Source: Purshia tridentata (taxonomy: Eukaryota; Streptophyta; Magnoliopsida; Rosales; Rosaceae). From it: DNA of 64,000 bases. The DNA lies in the NCBI GenBank assembly GCA_003254885.1, contig QANT01007856.1:1-64000 (forward strand). The letters are read 5' to 3'. Position numbers and translations under genes: made by a program. Under the pieces are notes generated by a model that worked only from the letters and a program-made list of their open reading frames with translations, was not told the origin of the DNA and did no database searches. How positions within the stretch are numbered: position 1 is the stretch's first letter; each line of letters opens with the position of its first letter. This document shows, in pieces, positions 12,609-28,107 of the stretch.

Positions 12609-12729
12609 TTTTTGCTTTTGAAAAGCTTTTGACTTGGAGAGAAGAAAGAGGAGGAAAGAGTAGAGGAAGGTGTGTGACTGATGAAAACAACTTGGAGAAA
12701 ATGAACAAAATGGAGGTCTGAGGTCTCTG

Positions 12730-12737
12730 TATTTATA
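12730..12737 (-). promoter_or_regulatory. Putative TATA box of the LBD gene
   Basis: TATAAATA on the minus strand, about 122 bases upstream of the LBD start codon, a plausible position for a TATA box with a roughly 90-base 5' UTR. Identified by motif and position only. Confidence 0.5.
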
Positions 12738-15700
12738 ATAGCCCAGAACGTGTGAGCCTTTAGTGTCCAATAGTCAATAGATCAAGCTCACACTCACTGT
12801 TTTAGAAAAGTAAATGACTTAGTATAATAATTAATTGGTTAAAAACTTAAAATATCTCAGATGAGAAAGTACTACGTGGGTATCAATATCACTGATCGAG
12901 TTCTGGTGTAGGATTGTTTAATTAGTACCAACCGTGCCACAACGTTATAGATCACCACCAAACCAATTTTCTACACACTGCAGCTTCCAATAGTCAGTAG
13001 CGGATTTATGAATTTAGTGTCTAATTTTAAACTCACTAATTAATACTTATCATTCCTATCTTCATATTCAAAATGATCTATAATAAAAAGTCATATACAA
13101 ATAAGCCAATAAAGAGTTTTAATATTATAAATATCCGGTTTGATTAATATAACACCTCCATTAAGTTCATTCTAGAGGATATGAGGAATTTACTCTTACA
13201 AATCTTCATTTTTTAATTTTTAAATGTTTTATTGACTTATTTGTACTTTGCTATATAAGGATAAAATTGAAATATTAAAAGAACTGGGGGTCAAACTTTG
13301 ATGTATATTAGTTGACCAAGAGGTTTTGCAAGATATTAAGTTCATAATAAAGGGTTTTGAATTAGTTTTATTAAAAATGAGGATTTTGAATTAATCAAGT
13401 TCAAAACAGAAGGGTTGTGAATAGTTTACATTATGAAATTTTTACGATAATTTGTTTTCTTGTTGAAAAATTAGTTGTTTTTTGAGGTATTTTGCAGATA
13501 TATGTCTCCAACTTTCATGGTCAAATCAAAATCTAATGAGTCAAACATTTATAAAGGAGGAGAAAACTTTGAGTTTATAGAGTTTAATTACCACTTTTAT
13601 TTTTTAGTGAATCCGATGTGTTATGAAATTATGATACATTTAATATTACTCATTGAGTCATTGCAATCATTGGATTGCTAAATAACTAACCTGAACCACT
13701 GATATTTCCAAAATTTTAAGTGTAAAGACCAATTTCACTTTGACCAAGAAAAAAAGTCCAAAACAATTTCTCTAGAATCACTATACCAACTGCTCCAACT
13801 TAAAAGTTATTAATAATAAAATTACAATTTCAAATCCTATAAAGAGATGAGTCCCCTCATGCATGTATATATTTTGTTGGGCCCCATCTGAATTTAGCCT
13901 TACTGACTCTTAAACCAACGGTTATAGTTGGCCGCCGCCGAATGTTGTAGGTTCAGCTTCACTATATCAAAGAAAAAGACTTGTATGGCTTCCACGTTCT
14001 TCTTCTTTTGACTCTCCTTTTTTCACATTTGTTTGTTTCTGCAGAGGACATATCTTGGTGTTGCAGTGTTTGCTTGTGTATATATGAACATCTCTTTGTG
14101 AGCTTAGGACTTATAAGAGGTCCAACTAGATAGGCTGCTAATACGAGGTGAAAACTTTGTGATCAACATTATATAATCCGTATAATATATATATTTTTTA
14201 CTGAATAATCATTTTTGCTTTGTGAAACCCTAACATAGAGCAAGAGAAAAGAGACTTTGTGAATGTTATTTGTTAGATTAGACCCACAAACATTCACGTG
14301 AATGCACACAAACACACACCACATTCACTCTCTTCCTCTCTCAATATTAATTTATGACCCAAATCATTGGTTAGATCAACAAACGGTCCAAAAATGTATA
14401 TGATATTAATTTAACCAATATTAATATTGTGTAAGTGAAAATTATATATTGGCAATAGCTAGTGCTACTGCTATATAAGCCGAAGATGGGGTCTCCGCTC
14501 GAGTGCATTATATATAGGGCCTACCCCAATTGTGTTTCTTGTTTTGATTTTTTATCAACTTGCAGCTGATGTATAGCTATTTTTTTATTCTCATTTTCTT
14601 GGCCAACTTGCAATATTGCAGAAGGATTTAGAATCATCGTTAAAGCTGCAGAATACCTTCGATCTTCATTTTAGACACTATTTTCTAAAATATCTTGCAT
14701 TTGAATGACACAAAAGTCTCGATCAGCTGTGATTGCCTAGCTAGTGCGCATGCGAGTCAGATGAACGATGTATTTTTTTTTTTTTTAAGTGTATATATAG
14801 TATTTCATTAATAACATAATAGAGTTAGCTATTGTCCGACATCGATAAGGAACTACTTGGTTAAGATGTTTATAAGTCTTGAGTAATCCTCATCTCTAGA
14901 TGATGTTTTTGGAGCTCGTGAACTTCTACATGATATTAAAGTAGGTTTAATCTTAAAATTTGCATTGAGTTATATTATTAATATTACATATCATAACATT
15001 AATCCTTCACCAACTTCAATCGCATTGAACATATATATATATATATATCACACACATATGTGACGCTTATCATTTTATATATGCTTCATTTTCTGAGGCA
15101 GGATCATGATGTGGTATGATAGGAACAAAAGTTTGTCTTATACATGAAAGGGATTAATTATCTGCCATCTTGTCCTATTTAGCCCTTTGAATAATATGTA
15201 TACAACTCTCCCTTTTTAATTTGTGAATTATTGACCAAAAGAATGGGAAATTAAATTAGCACCTTACATATAATATAGGTGGATCATCCATACCCTGTTC
15301 TGCTTTTCAGAACTTGGACGGAAGAGACTGATCTCGTGATGAGATATCTATATAATCCACTCACAGAAATATTTTTGCATACACAAATAATTTGGAGATA
15401 CTTGGACCATTAATTCAAGATCGACATGAGCCAATATTGCTTTTAAAAATTTGGAAGCAATATGAATGGATGAACCCGTGATCATCACTATCAGAATCTT
15501 AACACTGGTCAGTGACATATATTAGAGACATGATCCAACTATCAACCACAAATTTCAATCAAAAATATTTTTATTTTTATTTTTTCTATCTGCTAAAAAA
15601 AGCCGTGATATAGTCCTAAAAATAGTTAGTACGTAAATATATAATGTTCTTTTATAATATAGTTTTGCAAAAATAAGCATCTTATACTATTAGACTAAAT

Positions 15701-18700
15701 TTTATTACATATTCAGTAAGAATCAATATATCTAATTATAATTCAGATTCATATATAATTTGATAACATAAATATTTTATATCTTAGCTAGCAAGATTAC
15801 TTCATATACAATTACAATATCGTCAAGTTATCAACCAAAGTTTAATAATAGGAGAAAGAAAAAACAACTCAAACTTATCAAGAAATTAATGAGGCCCTGA
15901 CATAAACTAAGCCACATGAATTTTTTTTTAAACCCAATTCGAGGGAGATTAACATTGAAATTAATTTATAGGCCTCGAAGTCTCTTGCGCGCATTAATAG
16001 CTCACACAATTCCATGCTTCTTTTCTTTCATGTTTCCAAAATAAAACACCTTTTCTTCCGTTGCATGTTGGTATGCTAGCCATGATATTGTTTAATTTTA
16101 CATTTTTAATCACAACAACTACTAGTAGATCACGAGTGTGGTACATGCACTTATATAATTTCAACCTTATATGAAACAAGAGGGCAAAAAAAAAAAACAA
16201 CTCATTAATATTTGTTTCAGAAACCTAGTTAGCTTAAACTAAGCTCCATAGTAAGAAGTAAGAACCTTGATGCTGTTTGGTTTCTGTGAGATCATTCAAA
16301 TTTAATAATTCAATAAATTATACGAAAAAAACAGACATCTTCACCAACTTACAAGGAAGAACATGAGAGTATGAGAGCTCCAACGCAAAGCATTTAATGA
16401 GCATCGTGGTGATGCATGGTTTTCTATCAATTCCACAATCCTGTTAAGTTAACTGATTGAATCTGATTCTGATTCTCTTCTGTAAATGAGTGTTTTCTTT
16501 TTTTCTCCCCAACATTGGTAATCTAGCTGCTAAATATCTTCAATTCTTCTGAGGAAAGTTCCAATATTTCCACAAAAAAGGATTGGGCAAATTGAATTTG
16601 GGCTACAAGTGCTAGATTGCAGTAAGCTGGAGACCAAGGCGTTGGAGTCAAATGGGCCTACAACTACCAAAACAGGTTTCCATCGAGAGAATCAAGTAGA
16701 GCCATGCCCTTTGTACTAAGATAAACATGGCCCGATTTAACATCTATTTGATTTCAACTCAGAACGGTGACCAATCCACCTTAAGCCCATTAAAATGGGG
16801 AATCCCCGAATATCTAGCCTAACATTCAGGTATCAAGAAACAAGACAAAACCATCTCATTCAAGTGACGCGTCAACAGGTCCATAATCACATCTATTGCA
16901 GTAAATTGGAGGACAAGTGTCCTTTTGTAAAACGATTAATCACATGCCTGTATTCCATTATTTGAGTATTAAAAGTTATAATTAACTTCTGATGAAGGCT
17001 TTCTACACTTTTAATGTAATTTTAGATGCCATGGTTTGATTCTTTGCAAGCTCTCCCAAACTTGGATTTTGTTGTTGTTGACATTTTGTATATCATCTCC
17101 ACCTCAAATGATTGATGGGTAGTTCTTCCTAAGTTAATTTTTAAAATTAAATCTTTGATGTTAATCTCCTTTCCATTAAAGAAAAACGAAACCCCAACTT
17201 GCTATGAGAAGTCAGACAGATTCCAGATAAAGATGAGTGTGACGAAGCACTCATTAAGAAAAGGAATATATTTGTCTTAGCCCAAAACTTTGGCCTTTAA
17301 TGACATTTGGCCCTTTATAGTCCATTACTTTGAGTTCATACCAAAAAAATGAAGTCAATTATTTTGAGTAATCAATTACCACTAATTATTTACAGCATTT
17401 CCGGTATTTTTTCTATATTTTCCTCCAATTTGAGGGTAACTTTGGAGAAAAAAAATAATATTTGGGGAAGGACACTTTAATGCTAAAGTTGAAAATTTTC
17501 CTAATTTTTTTTTTGTTAGGTTTTTTGTCTAAAATTTGATGGTTTGAGGTTTGAATATAGTTTGGGGAGTCTCACCATTCAACTTGATTTGAAAATTTTT
17601 TTTTTAAAGGAAATCTCAAATTTGAGAAGGTTTTAGGAAATGGTTAGAATGCTCTAAGGATAACATAAAATTTGGCTTAATAGTTTGAATGCGAAATCGT
17701 GATTAACCATATCTGTTAATAACTGATTGATTACCTGACTATTTTTCAAAGTACTTTGTGAGATGTAAATTATCTTTATATTTTTGTAATTTGTAATTTG
17801 TAATATGTTTATTAATACCTTTTTAGTTTTAATAATCTTTCCAAAAGAAGCTGATTTTTTCATTTTTATTTTAGTAGACAATTAAAACTGATTGGCAACA
17901 GAAGATAACGGAGAATCCAAATTCTTAATTTACAAGATGTTCATTCATACCACGAATACAATTACATGGTTTACACTTATAAAACTTGTTCACCAAAAAA
18001 ATTCTTATTCATTAGACTTGGGAAAAAAAATATGAGCCTATTTTGTGCCCCATCTATTTCCAACATTCTCAACTAAGAATTAAATTGGATCAATGCATTT
18101 AGTGAGCTCATTAGGCGCCATTTGGTTTGCGGATTTGATGCTTGGGAATAGGATAACATTAAGTTCTATAGTAAGTACAATCTTTAAAACATAATTCATG
18201 CTTTATTGAAAAGCGATGCTCTAAAAAGGAAAATTGAACCCTCCGATAAACTTGGGTTTCATTTTCATTTCCAATAGGAAAATGTAAATATAAATTTTGA
18301 ATATCAAAATTTCCCTATTAACAATTAAAAATATAAATTATAACATAATTGCAAAACGAAACAATTTGTATTTTATTCATTTTTCTATAAAATGTGTAAA
18401 AATTAGTATTATTATTTTGGCCCGGTTAGAAATTACTTTTTAAAAAACGTTATTTCATGAACCAAAGAAGACCTTATTTTAATCCAATAAAAGGAGGTGA
18501 TTTCTTCCTTAAAAAAAGGTAAGAGATTAGGTAAGAGCATCTTCAAAATAATTTTTCATTTTCTTGAAGGGTGATAATATTTTTTGAACTCTAAAAGACT
18601 TTTCAAAATGAATTTTTAATCTATATTTCAATTTTTCTTTCTTTAAATTTAAGATTATCTCTCATCTCTTTAAATATTAATGACAATAAATTTTATTTAT

Positions 18701-18960
18701 AATCTATAAAATCTTCATTCTTCCTCCCATAAATTATAATAAATTTTAAATTAAATAAATTAAACCTGCTTTTATTAATAACCTTTATCGGTTTATCCAA
18801 TAGAAAGAAATATCCTTGTTGAAAAAATGTGAGGATTCTGCTAAGAATTTAATTTCCCAATTAATGAAGAACCCAAAAGGGAAAATAAGATTCTCACACT
18901 TTCTGCCTCCTCTCGGCCACATTAAAGCAAGTAAAAAGAGACTAATTTCCAAATCATTTA
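12738..18960. other. Long gene-poor spacer
   Basis: Over 6 kb of AT-rich DNA without a gene I can support. It holds an (AT)n run at about 15027..15049 and poly-T/poly-A runs. Short open frames (for example 13475..13681 + and 17654..17881 -) show no known domain and have spacer-like composition. I compared it by eye with mature miRNA sequences that I remember and saw no match. Degraded transposons are likely but could not be named. Confidence 0.55.
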
Positions 18961-19018
18961 ACGCATGGACCAAAATTCCAGATATTTCTTTGGGATTCCA
19001 CAGGACAAACACCTAAGC

Positions 19019-19032
19019 CACGAGGTCGCCAC
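19019..19032 (+). promoter_or_regulatory. IDRS-like iron-responsive element of the ferritin promoter
   Basis: CACGAGGTCGCCAC differs at one base from the plant ferritin iron-dependent regulatory sequence as I remember it (CACGAGNCCNCCAC). It lies about 270 bases upstream of the ferritin ATG. In maize and Arabidopsis this box represses ferritin transcription when iron is low. The match and placement are seen in the sequence; the function is inferred. Confidence 0.65.
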
Positions 19033-19204
19033 GCGCCCATCCCCACCACTCAATCTGGACCGTCCAGGTGTTTCAAATCCAATGGTTCACAAAATCCTTT
19101 GCCACCCATATAGCAGTCCATCTCTGCACATCTTTCTCCTCATCTTCACACTACACACACTCACTGCTCTCTCAAATCCCTCAATTCACTGTTCTTCAAC
19201 CGCT

Positions 19205-19207
<3 letters not shown>

Positions 19208-19239
<32 letters not shown>
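19208..19239. repeat. (CT)n microsatellite in ferritin 5' UTR
   Basis: A pure CT run of 32 bases, 48 bases upstream of the ferritin start codon. CT-rich leaders recur before several genes in this window. Confidence 0.9.
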
Positions 19240-19243
<4 letters not shown>

Positions 19244-19287
19244 CTTTCTCTCAGAATCTCTGTGTTTTTGTTTCTGTTTCTGAAACC

Positions 19288-21402
19288 ATGCTTCTCAAAG
19301 CTTCTTCAGCCTCCTCTCACTTGGTCACTCGCGGAGAGAACTTGGGGAGTCCCCTGTTTTCCTCTGCCCCATCGTCACAGTCGACGGCGTCGTATGCGTT
19401 TTCACCTCTGAAATCGTTCACGTCCCTGTCTTCGATTCTTCGGTTCTCTCCGGTGACGAGAAATGAAGGTGGGGTTGTGGTCTGTGCGTCAAAGAATGCG
19501 AACAATCGACCGCTTACCGGTGTGGTTTTCGAGCCCTTTGAAGAGGTGAAGAAGGAGCTCGATCTCGTCCCTACTCTCCCACAAGTCTCTCTCGCTCGCC
19601 AGAAGTTCTCTGACGAAAGTGAGGCCGCCGTTAACGAACAGATCAAGTGGGTTTTGTTTTCTTTTCTCTTAGAAAGTTATGTATTTGTGAAACAAAAATT
19701 CTTTTGTAGTTTTTGAGGACTAATTTTGGTGTTTAAATCTTAAAAGTTCAATCTTTAAGCAATATCTGATTGTGTGTCAAAGCATTCATCTTTCCTGTGA
19801 TAGATTGTGTCTTTCATTGTTTAATCTTTGTGTGCTTGAATGTGTTTTTGGGTATGTTTGTAAATCTTTTGCAATTGGGCCTCGGTATTTTCTGATAGAA
19901 ATTGGGTTATGTTTGTTTATATGCTCTGGTTTCTAACGATTTATTTGTTTCTTTGGTGGAATTTTAGTGTGGAATACAACGTCTCGTATGTGTACCATGC
20001 CATGTACGCCTACTTCGACAGGGACAATGTCGCACTCAAGGGTCTTGCAAAGTAATTTCTTGGAAATCTTTAAACTATTTTTTAGCATTATTTTACAATG
20101 ATTTGGCTATTTACGGTTCTGTTCTGTACAGGTTTTTCAAGGAATCAAGTGAGGAAGAGAGGGGTCATGCTGAGAAGTTAATGGAGTACCAGGTGTTTGG
20201 CTTATTTCTTATATAGTATATAATGCTTTTATGTGTTTTTGGGTACACTGTAGGCTTTAAATTCAGTTTATCGTTTATCGAATTGAATTCCTTATATATT
20301 TCTTTTTTTGGGTAACTCTCAGAATAAACGCGGTGGAAGAGTGAAATTGCAATCTATACTGATGCCCCTCTCTGAGTTCGATCACCCAGAGAAAGGAGAT
20401 GCTTTATATGGTTAGTTTTGTTGGCCCTTGATTGTGTATTTTTGATAAGAGCTATACTCTTTTGACAATAATATTTTGCCCCTTACCCCAATTATCATTT
20501 ACTCAATTGGGATTTACATGAATTTTTTCTTGAGTGATGTGCTTGTATGAAATAGTGTTTAGTTATTCACAGCACAGTTTATTTGAGGTTTCAAGAAATT
20601 TTGATACCTGATATTGAATGTGAAATGTGTCATTAAATATGTGCTGGAATATAGATAAAGATAAATTAATCATCGGAATATTCAAGGACTGCAACATATT
20701 ATGTATAATTGTGATTAATGAGCTCAAACTCTTCCTATTTTTTGATTAGCAATGGAGCTTGCATTGTCTTTGGAGAAACTGACAAATGAAAAGCTGCTCA
20801 ACCTACACCATGTAAGGATCTATTCTTATCCCATGCTGTTTTCTTAGCTTGAGATGATGATAGTTTAGCTGAATATACGTGGTAAATTTGATGTTAATCC
20901 ACCAATAACATCATTTGATTTGTGGCAAGAATTAACACATGCCACTATGTTTGAAGATTCAAACCTATGAGGCGATGGTATATTCTAATACATGCTTTTA
21001 TGTGACTTAACAGGTTGCTGAGCGGAACAAAGATGTGCAGTTGTCAGATTTCGTCGAAAGCGAGTTTCTGTATGAGCAGGTGATTCTGGATGCCCTTCTT
21101 TGTTTATCCTAAGAGGGAAAGGGTTCTACAGGGCTATATGTAGAATGATTTTGATTTCTCGTATTTTTATCTTTGCAGGTGGAAGCCATCAAGAAAATCT
21201 CAGAATATGTTGCTCAACTAAGGAGAGTGGGCAAAGGACATGGTAGGAACCCACAATTTATTATTCCCATTGTTATCTTATGTAAGTCTTAAAAATGACC
21301 TTTTCCTGTTTTCTAAAACTGTTTGCTTTGCTTGGCATTTCAGGGGTTTGGCACTTTGATCAGATGCTGCTCCATGATGAGGTTGATGCAGTTGCTGCTT
21401 GA
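19288..21402 (+). CDS. FER: Ferritin, chloroplastic
   Basis: Iron-storage protein: 24 subunits form a shell that oxidises Fe(II) and stores ferric mineral in plastids. Eight exons: 19288..19646, 19968..20051, 20132..20192, 20323..20410, 20750..20811, 21014..21079, 21179..21242, 21344..21402, giving 280 aa. The N-terminus ([13 protein letters not shown]..., rich in Ser/Thr, about residues 1-65) is a plastid transit peptide. The plant-specific extension peptide follows ([16 protein letters not shown]). The four-helix ferritin core runs from about residue 105, with [20 protein letters not shown] and [19 protein letters not shown] carrying ferroxidase glutamates and the ExxH histidine. The last residues are [11 protein letters not shown]. 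The 8-exon layout is typical of plant ferritins. An IDRS-like box upstream suggests iron control. The gene is convergent with RPS4. Confidence 0.97.
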
Positions 21403-22238
21403 TTCATCGCCTTTCTTTCAGATGTGACCAGTTGGAAGGTGGTTGGATGCTGTGTGCTGTTCTGATGGTTCTTGTTTAGAGTTTTTTATTGTGTTGTTAG
21501 AACCTTCTGTTAGTTTTATAGATGAGGGTAGTGCATGGACAAATCTTAGTCAAGTTAGTTAAACGTTGCATATGTACTTGCCCATCTATTAAATATATCA
21601 GACCTATTTGCTTCTACTTATTTTCCATTGTTTGCATATGTTTTCAAAAGAAAAAGATAAGTTGAAAAAAGGCTAGCCCACTGGAATATTTGTGACCCTT
21701 AAATGGGACTCGAGGAGGTTGGAAACGTTTTATTAGTCTATACTCCATGGGTGTTGTGCTCTTCATTCCGTGGACCATTAGTAAATTTGTGCCTACATAG
21801 TGGTGCTCCAAGTACACGAACCACAATGAACACTTTTATTAAAAGTGCCAAGTCTTGGTCAATTTTATTTATTATCAACTTAAAACATTAAAATTGCCCA
21901 GTCCTACCTGTTTACTCTCAAGAATGGATTTGGTAACAATTGGACCCAACACTTTATTTAACAAGTTTTAAATGCTATATTACTAAAAAATGGGGCAAAT
22001 GAAAGGGTTATAGAATTTGCTTTCCTCCTACACTCATAAATTCATAAGGTATAGTAAGAAAACAGCATCATTTAACTCTAAAATAACAAAAACATTGAGG
22101 TCCACAATCTAGGAAATACAAGTACCGAACAAAACAAGCAAGAAAATTTTGAGGAACTTCAGAACTAATGGTTCCAAGCCCAACAGTCGAATCAGTAACG
22201 CATGACTACATCAAAATTTGAAGCCTGTTCATAATTGC
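21403..22238. other. Convergent 3' ends of ferritin and RPS4
   Basis: 3' UTRs of both genes and a short AT-rich spacer. No further gene is seen. Confidence 0.6.
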
Positions 22239-24386
<2,148 letters not shown>

Positions 24387-24812
24387 TTTGCGATTGTGAG
24401 CTTGACCTCCGGTGGAGTATCTGAGCTTGTGCAGCAATGGAGCACACTCTCACCAGAGAGAGTGAGAGAGATCACTGACCCCCAAAACCCTACACAATTG
24501 AATATCTAGGTGGCAATGACCGTATGACCTCGTGGGTGGGCTTTTTGGAGATCCAAATGCTATTTGGGCCATAATTCGCGGCCTGATCTGCTACGGGCCA
24601 CAAAGCCGTGGTCCATCAGATCGCGCCACCGCGCGCGCAGCAGTTGTGCCACGTGACGTTCACAATAGAGGGTGAGTTGCGTCACTTTGATGATTAAAAA
24701 AGAAGGAAACTTTTCTCTCCCTATTTAACAGAAAATTGAACGTTTTGCCTTCGCTATTCGGTTCATTTCTTTCGTGGAGTTCACAACACAGAGAGAGAGA
24801 GAGAGAGAGAGA
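24387..24812. promoter_or_regulatory. Bidirectional promoter region between RPS4 and the MINPP gene
   Basis: The start codons are about 430 bases apart and divergent. The region holds AAACCCTA (telo-box-like, about 24485), TGGGCT near 24537 and TGGGCC at 24565 (site II elements), plus GGGCC near 24595. These are the promoter elements expected of plant ribosomal protein genes. Nearer the phosphatase lie a G-box CACGTG (24650..24655) followed by ACGT, TATTTAA at 24722, and a (GA)n run at 24791..24812 ending at the ATG. The motifs are seen directly; sharing between the two genes is inferred. Confidence 0.65.
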
Positions 24813-27800
24813 ATGGAGCGCGCTATGGCGGTGGCTCTGCTGATACTGTTATCGGTACTCGTCCATTCAAACGCTGAAGAAGAAGCTTTCGATGTTCGCC
24901 GACACCTTTCTACCGTGTCCAGGTTTCTCTTTCACAAAATCAAATCTTTGCGTTAATTTTCACTATGGATGTGCTCACATTTTTATTTTTTTCTTAATCT
25001 TATTCTACGAATTAAATTTAAGAATTAACTTTTCCGAAAAATAGAAATGCGAGTCCATGATTATGAGGCATAGGGCATATAAATGGGTTCTTGTATGCAG
25101 ATACGGTGTCGTTAAAGACATTGCGGCCAATTCATTCGTACCGTCTGAGATTCCAGATGGATGTACTCCTATTCACTTAAACCTTGTGGTAAATTTCTTT
25201 TTCTCATATTTTCTTTGCCTCTTCCAAATCTGCCATTTGTGTTTCAACTGCTTGTTTGTCCAATTCTAAATAAGCATCAGATAAAGAGATATTATTAGAG
25301 TCTAATGTAAAAAATAACGTTAATTTGAGGATTGAAACTTGTGTTATCAGGCAAGGCATGGAACTCGTTCTCCTACCAAAAAACGGATGCGGGAGTTGGA
25401 CAACCTGGCAGCTCGTCTGGAGGTATTACTGAGAGGAGCAGAAGAACAGAACCTGTCTTTGCAAAAGCTTCCTTCTTGGTTACAGGGTTGGACCTCTCCT
25501 TGGAAAGGAAAGCTGAAGGGTGGAGAATTGATTAGCAAAGGAGAGGGTGAACTCTATGATCTTGGAATCAGAGTTAGAGAAAGATTCCCAAATCTGTTCA
25601 TTGAGGATTACCATCCTGATGTTTATACAATTAAGGCCACACAGGTAAATTGTGTTCTAAGTTTGATTTTTCACTTTTTATTTTATAAAAACATTCAACA
25701 ATTCCTTTCATGTATGTTATAAGTTATCGCCATGTTGGTGGCGACTTTCAATATGGCATAACAGTCTTCTATTAGCTTGGCAATTTGCTATTGAAATGTT
25801 TGGACTAACTCTTATTTTCCATTGGTTTAGGCTTTAAGTTGATTGAAGTTAATTTTATCTCCCTGGCTGTGAATCTGTGCCTTTAGATGTTTTCCAGATC
25901 TTTAAGAACCTATCAATTTATGCATTGTTTTCTTATTTGATGTGTGGTAGGTCCCTCGGGCGTCTGCCAGTGCTGTGGCATTTGGCATGGGATTGTTTAG
26001 TGGGAAAGGAAGTCTTGGACCAGGGCATCATCGAGCTTTTGCAGTAAGCAGTGAAAACCGTGCAAGTGATATACTGCTGAGGTTTTATGATTGTTGCGAT
26101 AACTACAAGGTAATTCTATGGTATCGATTTCCATTGATTTTCAAAACACATGCAAACACAGACTGATTATGCGACTTGCTTGTTTGGTGGGATTGGGTGG
26201 AAGAGGACTGGGTTTCCCATAACCCCATTTCTAATGGTATATCTGCAATTCAGTGCTTTATTTGTCGGTTGATGGATTGGAGACTTATGTATGCAGGACT
26301 TTAGGAGAAGTCAAGAGCCTGCTGTTAATAAGCTTAAGGAACCTGTCTTTGATGAAATTACTTCTGCATTAACCAAGCGCTACAAGTTGAATTTTACAAG
26401 CCAGGATACATCTTCTCTCTGGTTTCTTTGCAAACAGGTGATTGCTTTCTTTAGGTTTTCATACACAAAGACATTTTGTTTCTCTCATGCATTGAGACTT
26501 AAGTGCAATTGATATTATGGTCATCTGTTTTGGCAGGAAGCATCCTTGTTGGACATAACTGATCAAGCTTGTGCACTTTTCATCCCCTCTGAGGTACATT
26601 GGATATTTTATTATCAATAGATATGCTAAGTTATTTTATAATGTTTTTTTTGCCTATTCACATGGAAAAGTCTCCTGTGTTTAGGTTGCTTTGCTGGAGT
26701 GGACAGATGATTTGGAGGCCTTTATATTAAAGGGTTATGGTAAAGCATTAAACTATAGAATGGGAGTGCCCTTAATCCAAGATGTTGTGCAATCCATGGA
26801 GCAGGCTATTAAGGCTGAAGAAGGTACATATATGAACTTGATAAAAAGGATTATTCATGAAATTTATTTTTTTTCTTTTTTAAACCCTTGTCTTGGGTGA
26901 CCTAGTACTGACCAATAAGCAATGAGTGGACAGGCCTAATATTTTATTTACTAAAATGCAGTCTTAGAATGCCCAATGTGGGATTTATATTTGCAAAATG
27001 ATATTTCATAATTCGTACTGTGTTTAGTTTCTTTCATAAAAAGAGAGAAAAAGAACATTATTGTACAGTTTTACTTTGAAACTATAAAATCCTATTGGTA
27101 AGCCATCGACCTTGTATATGACTTCCGGGATTTTGACTCTCTCTCTCTCTCTCCCACTCTTTCCTTTTGTAGAAAAACATGTTCCTGGCAGTTATGAAAA
27201 GGCAAGGTTAAGATTCGCACATGCAGAAACTGTGGTTCCATTTTCGTGCTTGCTTGGACTTTTTCTTGAAGGATCTGGTGAGTGATTCGATCAGTAAATG
27301 CTTAATTTGGGTGTATGCATGTGTAGGGATCAAATATATGGCTTCTGCTATGTGGTTTTCTCTTAGTAGGCTTTATCTTATGTATATTTCAGAATTTCAG
27401 CAAATACAGAGAGAACAGCCCTTGCAACTCCCTCCAAAGCCTCCCCAGAAGAGAAATTGGAGGGGCAGCACTGTGGCACCTTTTGGTGGGAATAACGTGC
27501 TGGTTCTCTACAGCTGTCCAGCTAACTCTTCAAGCAAGTACTTTGTGCAAGTGCTGCACAATGAACATCCCATTCCAATGCCAGTAAGCCCCCGTTGTTT
27601 ATATGTTTTTGTACTTCCAGTTATGATTTTCTAACATTGGTTTCACTTTTTAACTGCAAAGATGTCATGTGGAACACAATATAGTTGTAAACCAAATCTG
27701 ATAACAAATTGCATTTTAATGTTGAACAGTGGTGAGCTGATTGAGGAACAGTTATGATGTATACCACTGTAATTTTTCGTCATATTGAATTTTAAGATAA

Positions 27801-28107
27801 TAATGTTTTGTGTTTTGGTATATAGGGTTGTGATGGTTCTGATTTCTGTCCACTTGATGTTTTTAAGGTACTGTACTTATCCTACTTCTGCACTTATAGA
27901 TATATTCGCTTAGCTCAGGCTAATTTTACCATTTGTGTTTTTCAGGAGAGAATAGTTGCTCCTCATTTGAAGCATGACTATAATACAGTATGCAGTGTAA
28001 AATCAGAACAGCAGGAGCAGAAGCCTCCTATCAGTAAGTTATCTCTACTGTTCCGTTGGCTTTTCTCACCGGGGAACAGTGATAAACAGTCCTTCGATGA
28101 GTTGTAA
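24813..28107 (+). CDS. MINPP1: Multiple inositol polyphosphate phosphatase (histidine acid phosphatase, phytase-like)
   Basis: Histidine-phosphatase enzyme that removes phosphates from inositol polyphosphates such as phytate. Eleven exons: 24813..24922, 25101..25188, 25351..25644, 25951..26109, 26297..26437, 26537..26593, 26685..26823, 27173..27277, 27393..27583, 27826..27867, 27946..28107, giving 495 aa. A signal peptide is clear (MERAMAVALLILLSVLVHSNA). The active-site motif ARHGTRSPTKKR is split from the preceding exon just before its alanine. The proton-donor motif of this subfamily is seen as RFAHAETVVP (HAE). The C-terminus is ...KQSFDEL, close to the xDEL ER-retrieval signals; human MINPP1 ends SDEL. 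The first ATG after the GA run was chosen because it begins the signal peptide. The gene is divergent from RPS4. Confidence 0.93.

Noticed and set aside
12348-12770. Longer reading of LBD exon 1 with an upstream ATG and read-through into the intron
   Set aside because: The upstream part is the TATA box and leader, and the 3' part is the intron with its AT run. The MGGNGN start and the splice after KMLQ give the standard family protein.
13475-13681. 68-codon open frame in the long spacer
   Set aside because: AT-rich, no recognisable motif, no supporting splice or promoter signals.
17393-17660. Possible PIF/Harbinger MITE with AGCATT ends
   Set aside because: Only about six bases of the ends match and no clear three-base target duplication could be fixed.
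18112-18475. Possible hAT MITE (GGCGCCATTTGGTTTG against an inverted TTTGGTT)
   Set aside because: The inverted match is only about seven bases and no 8-bp target duplication was found.
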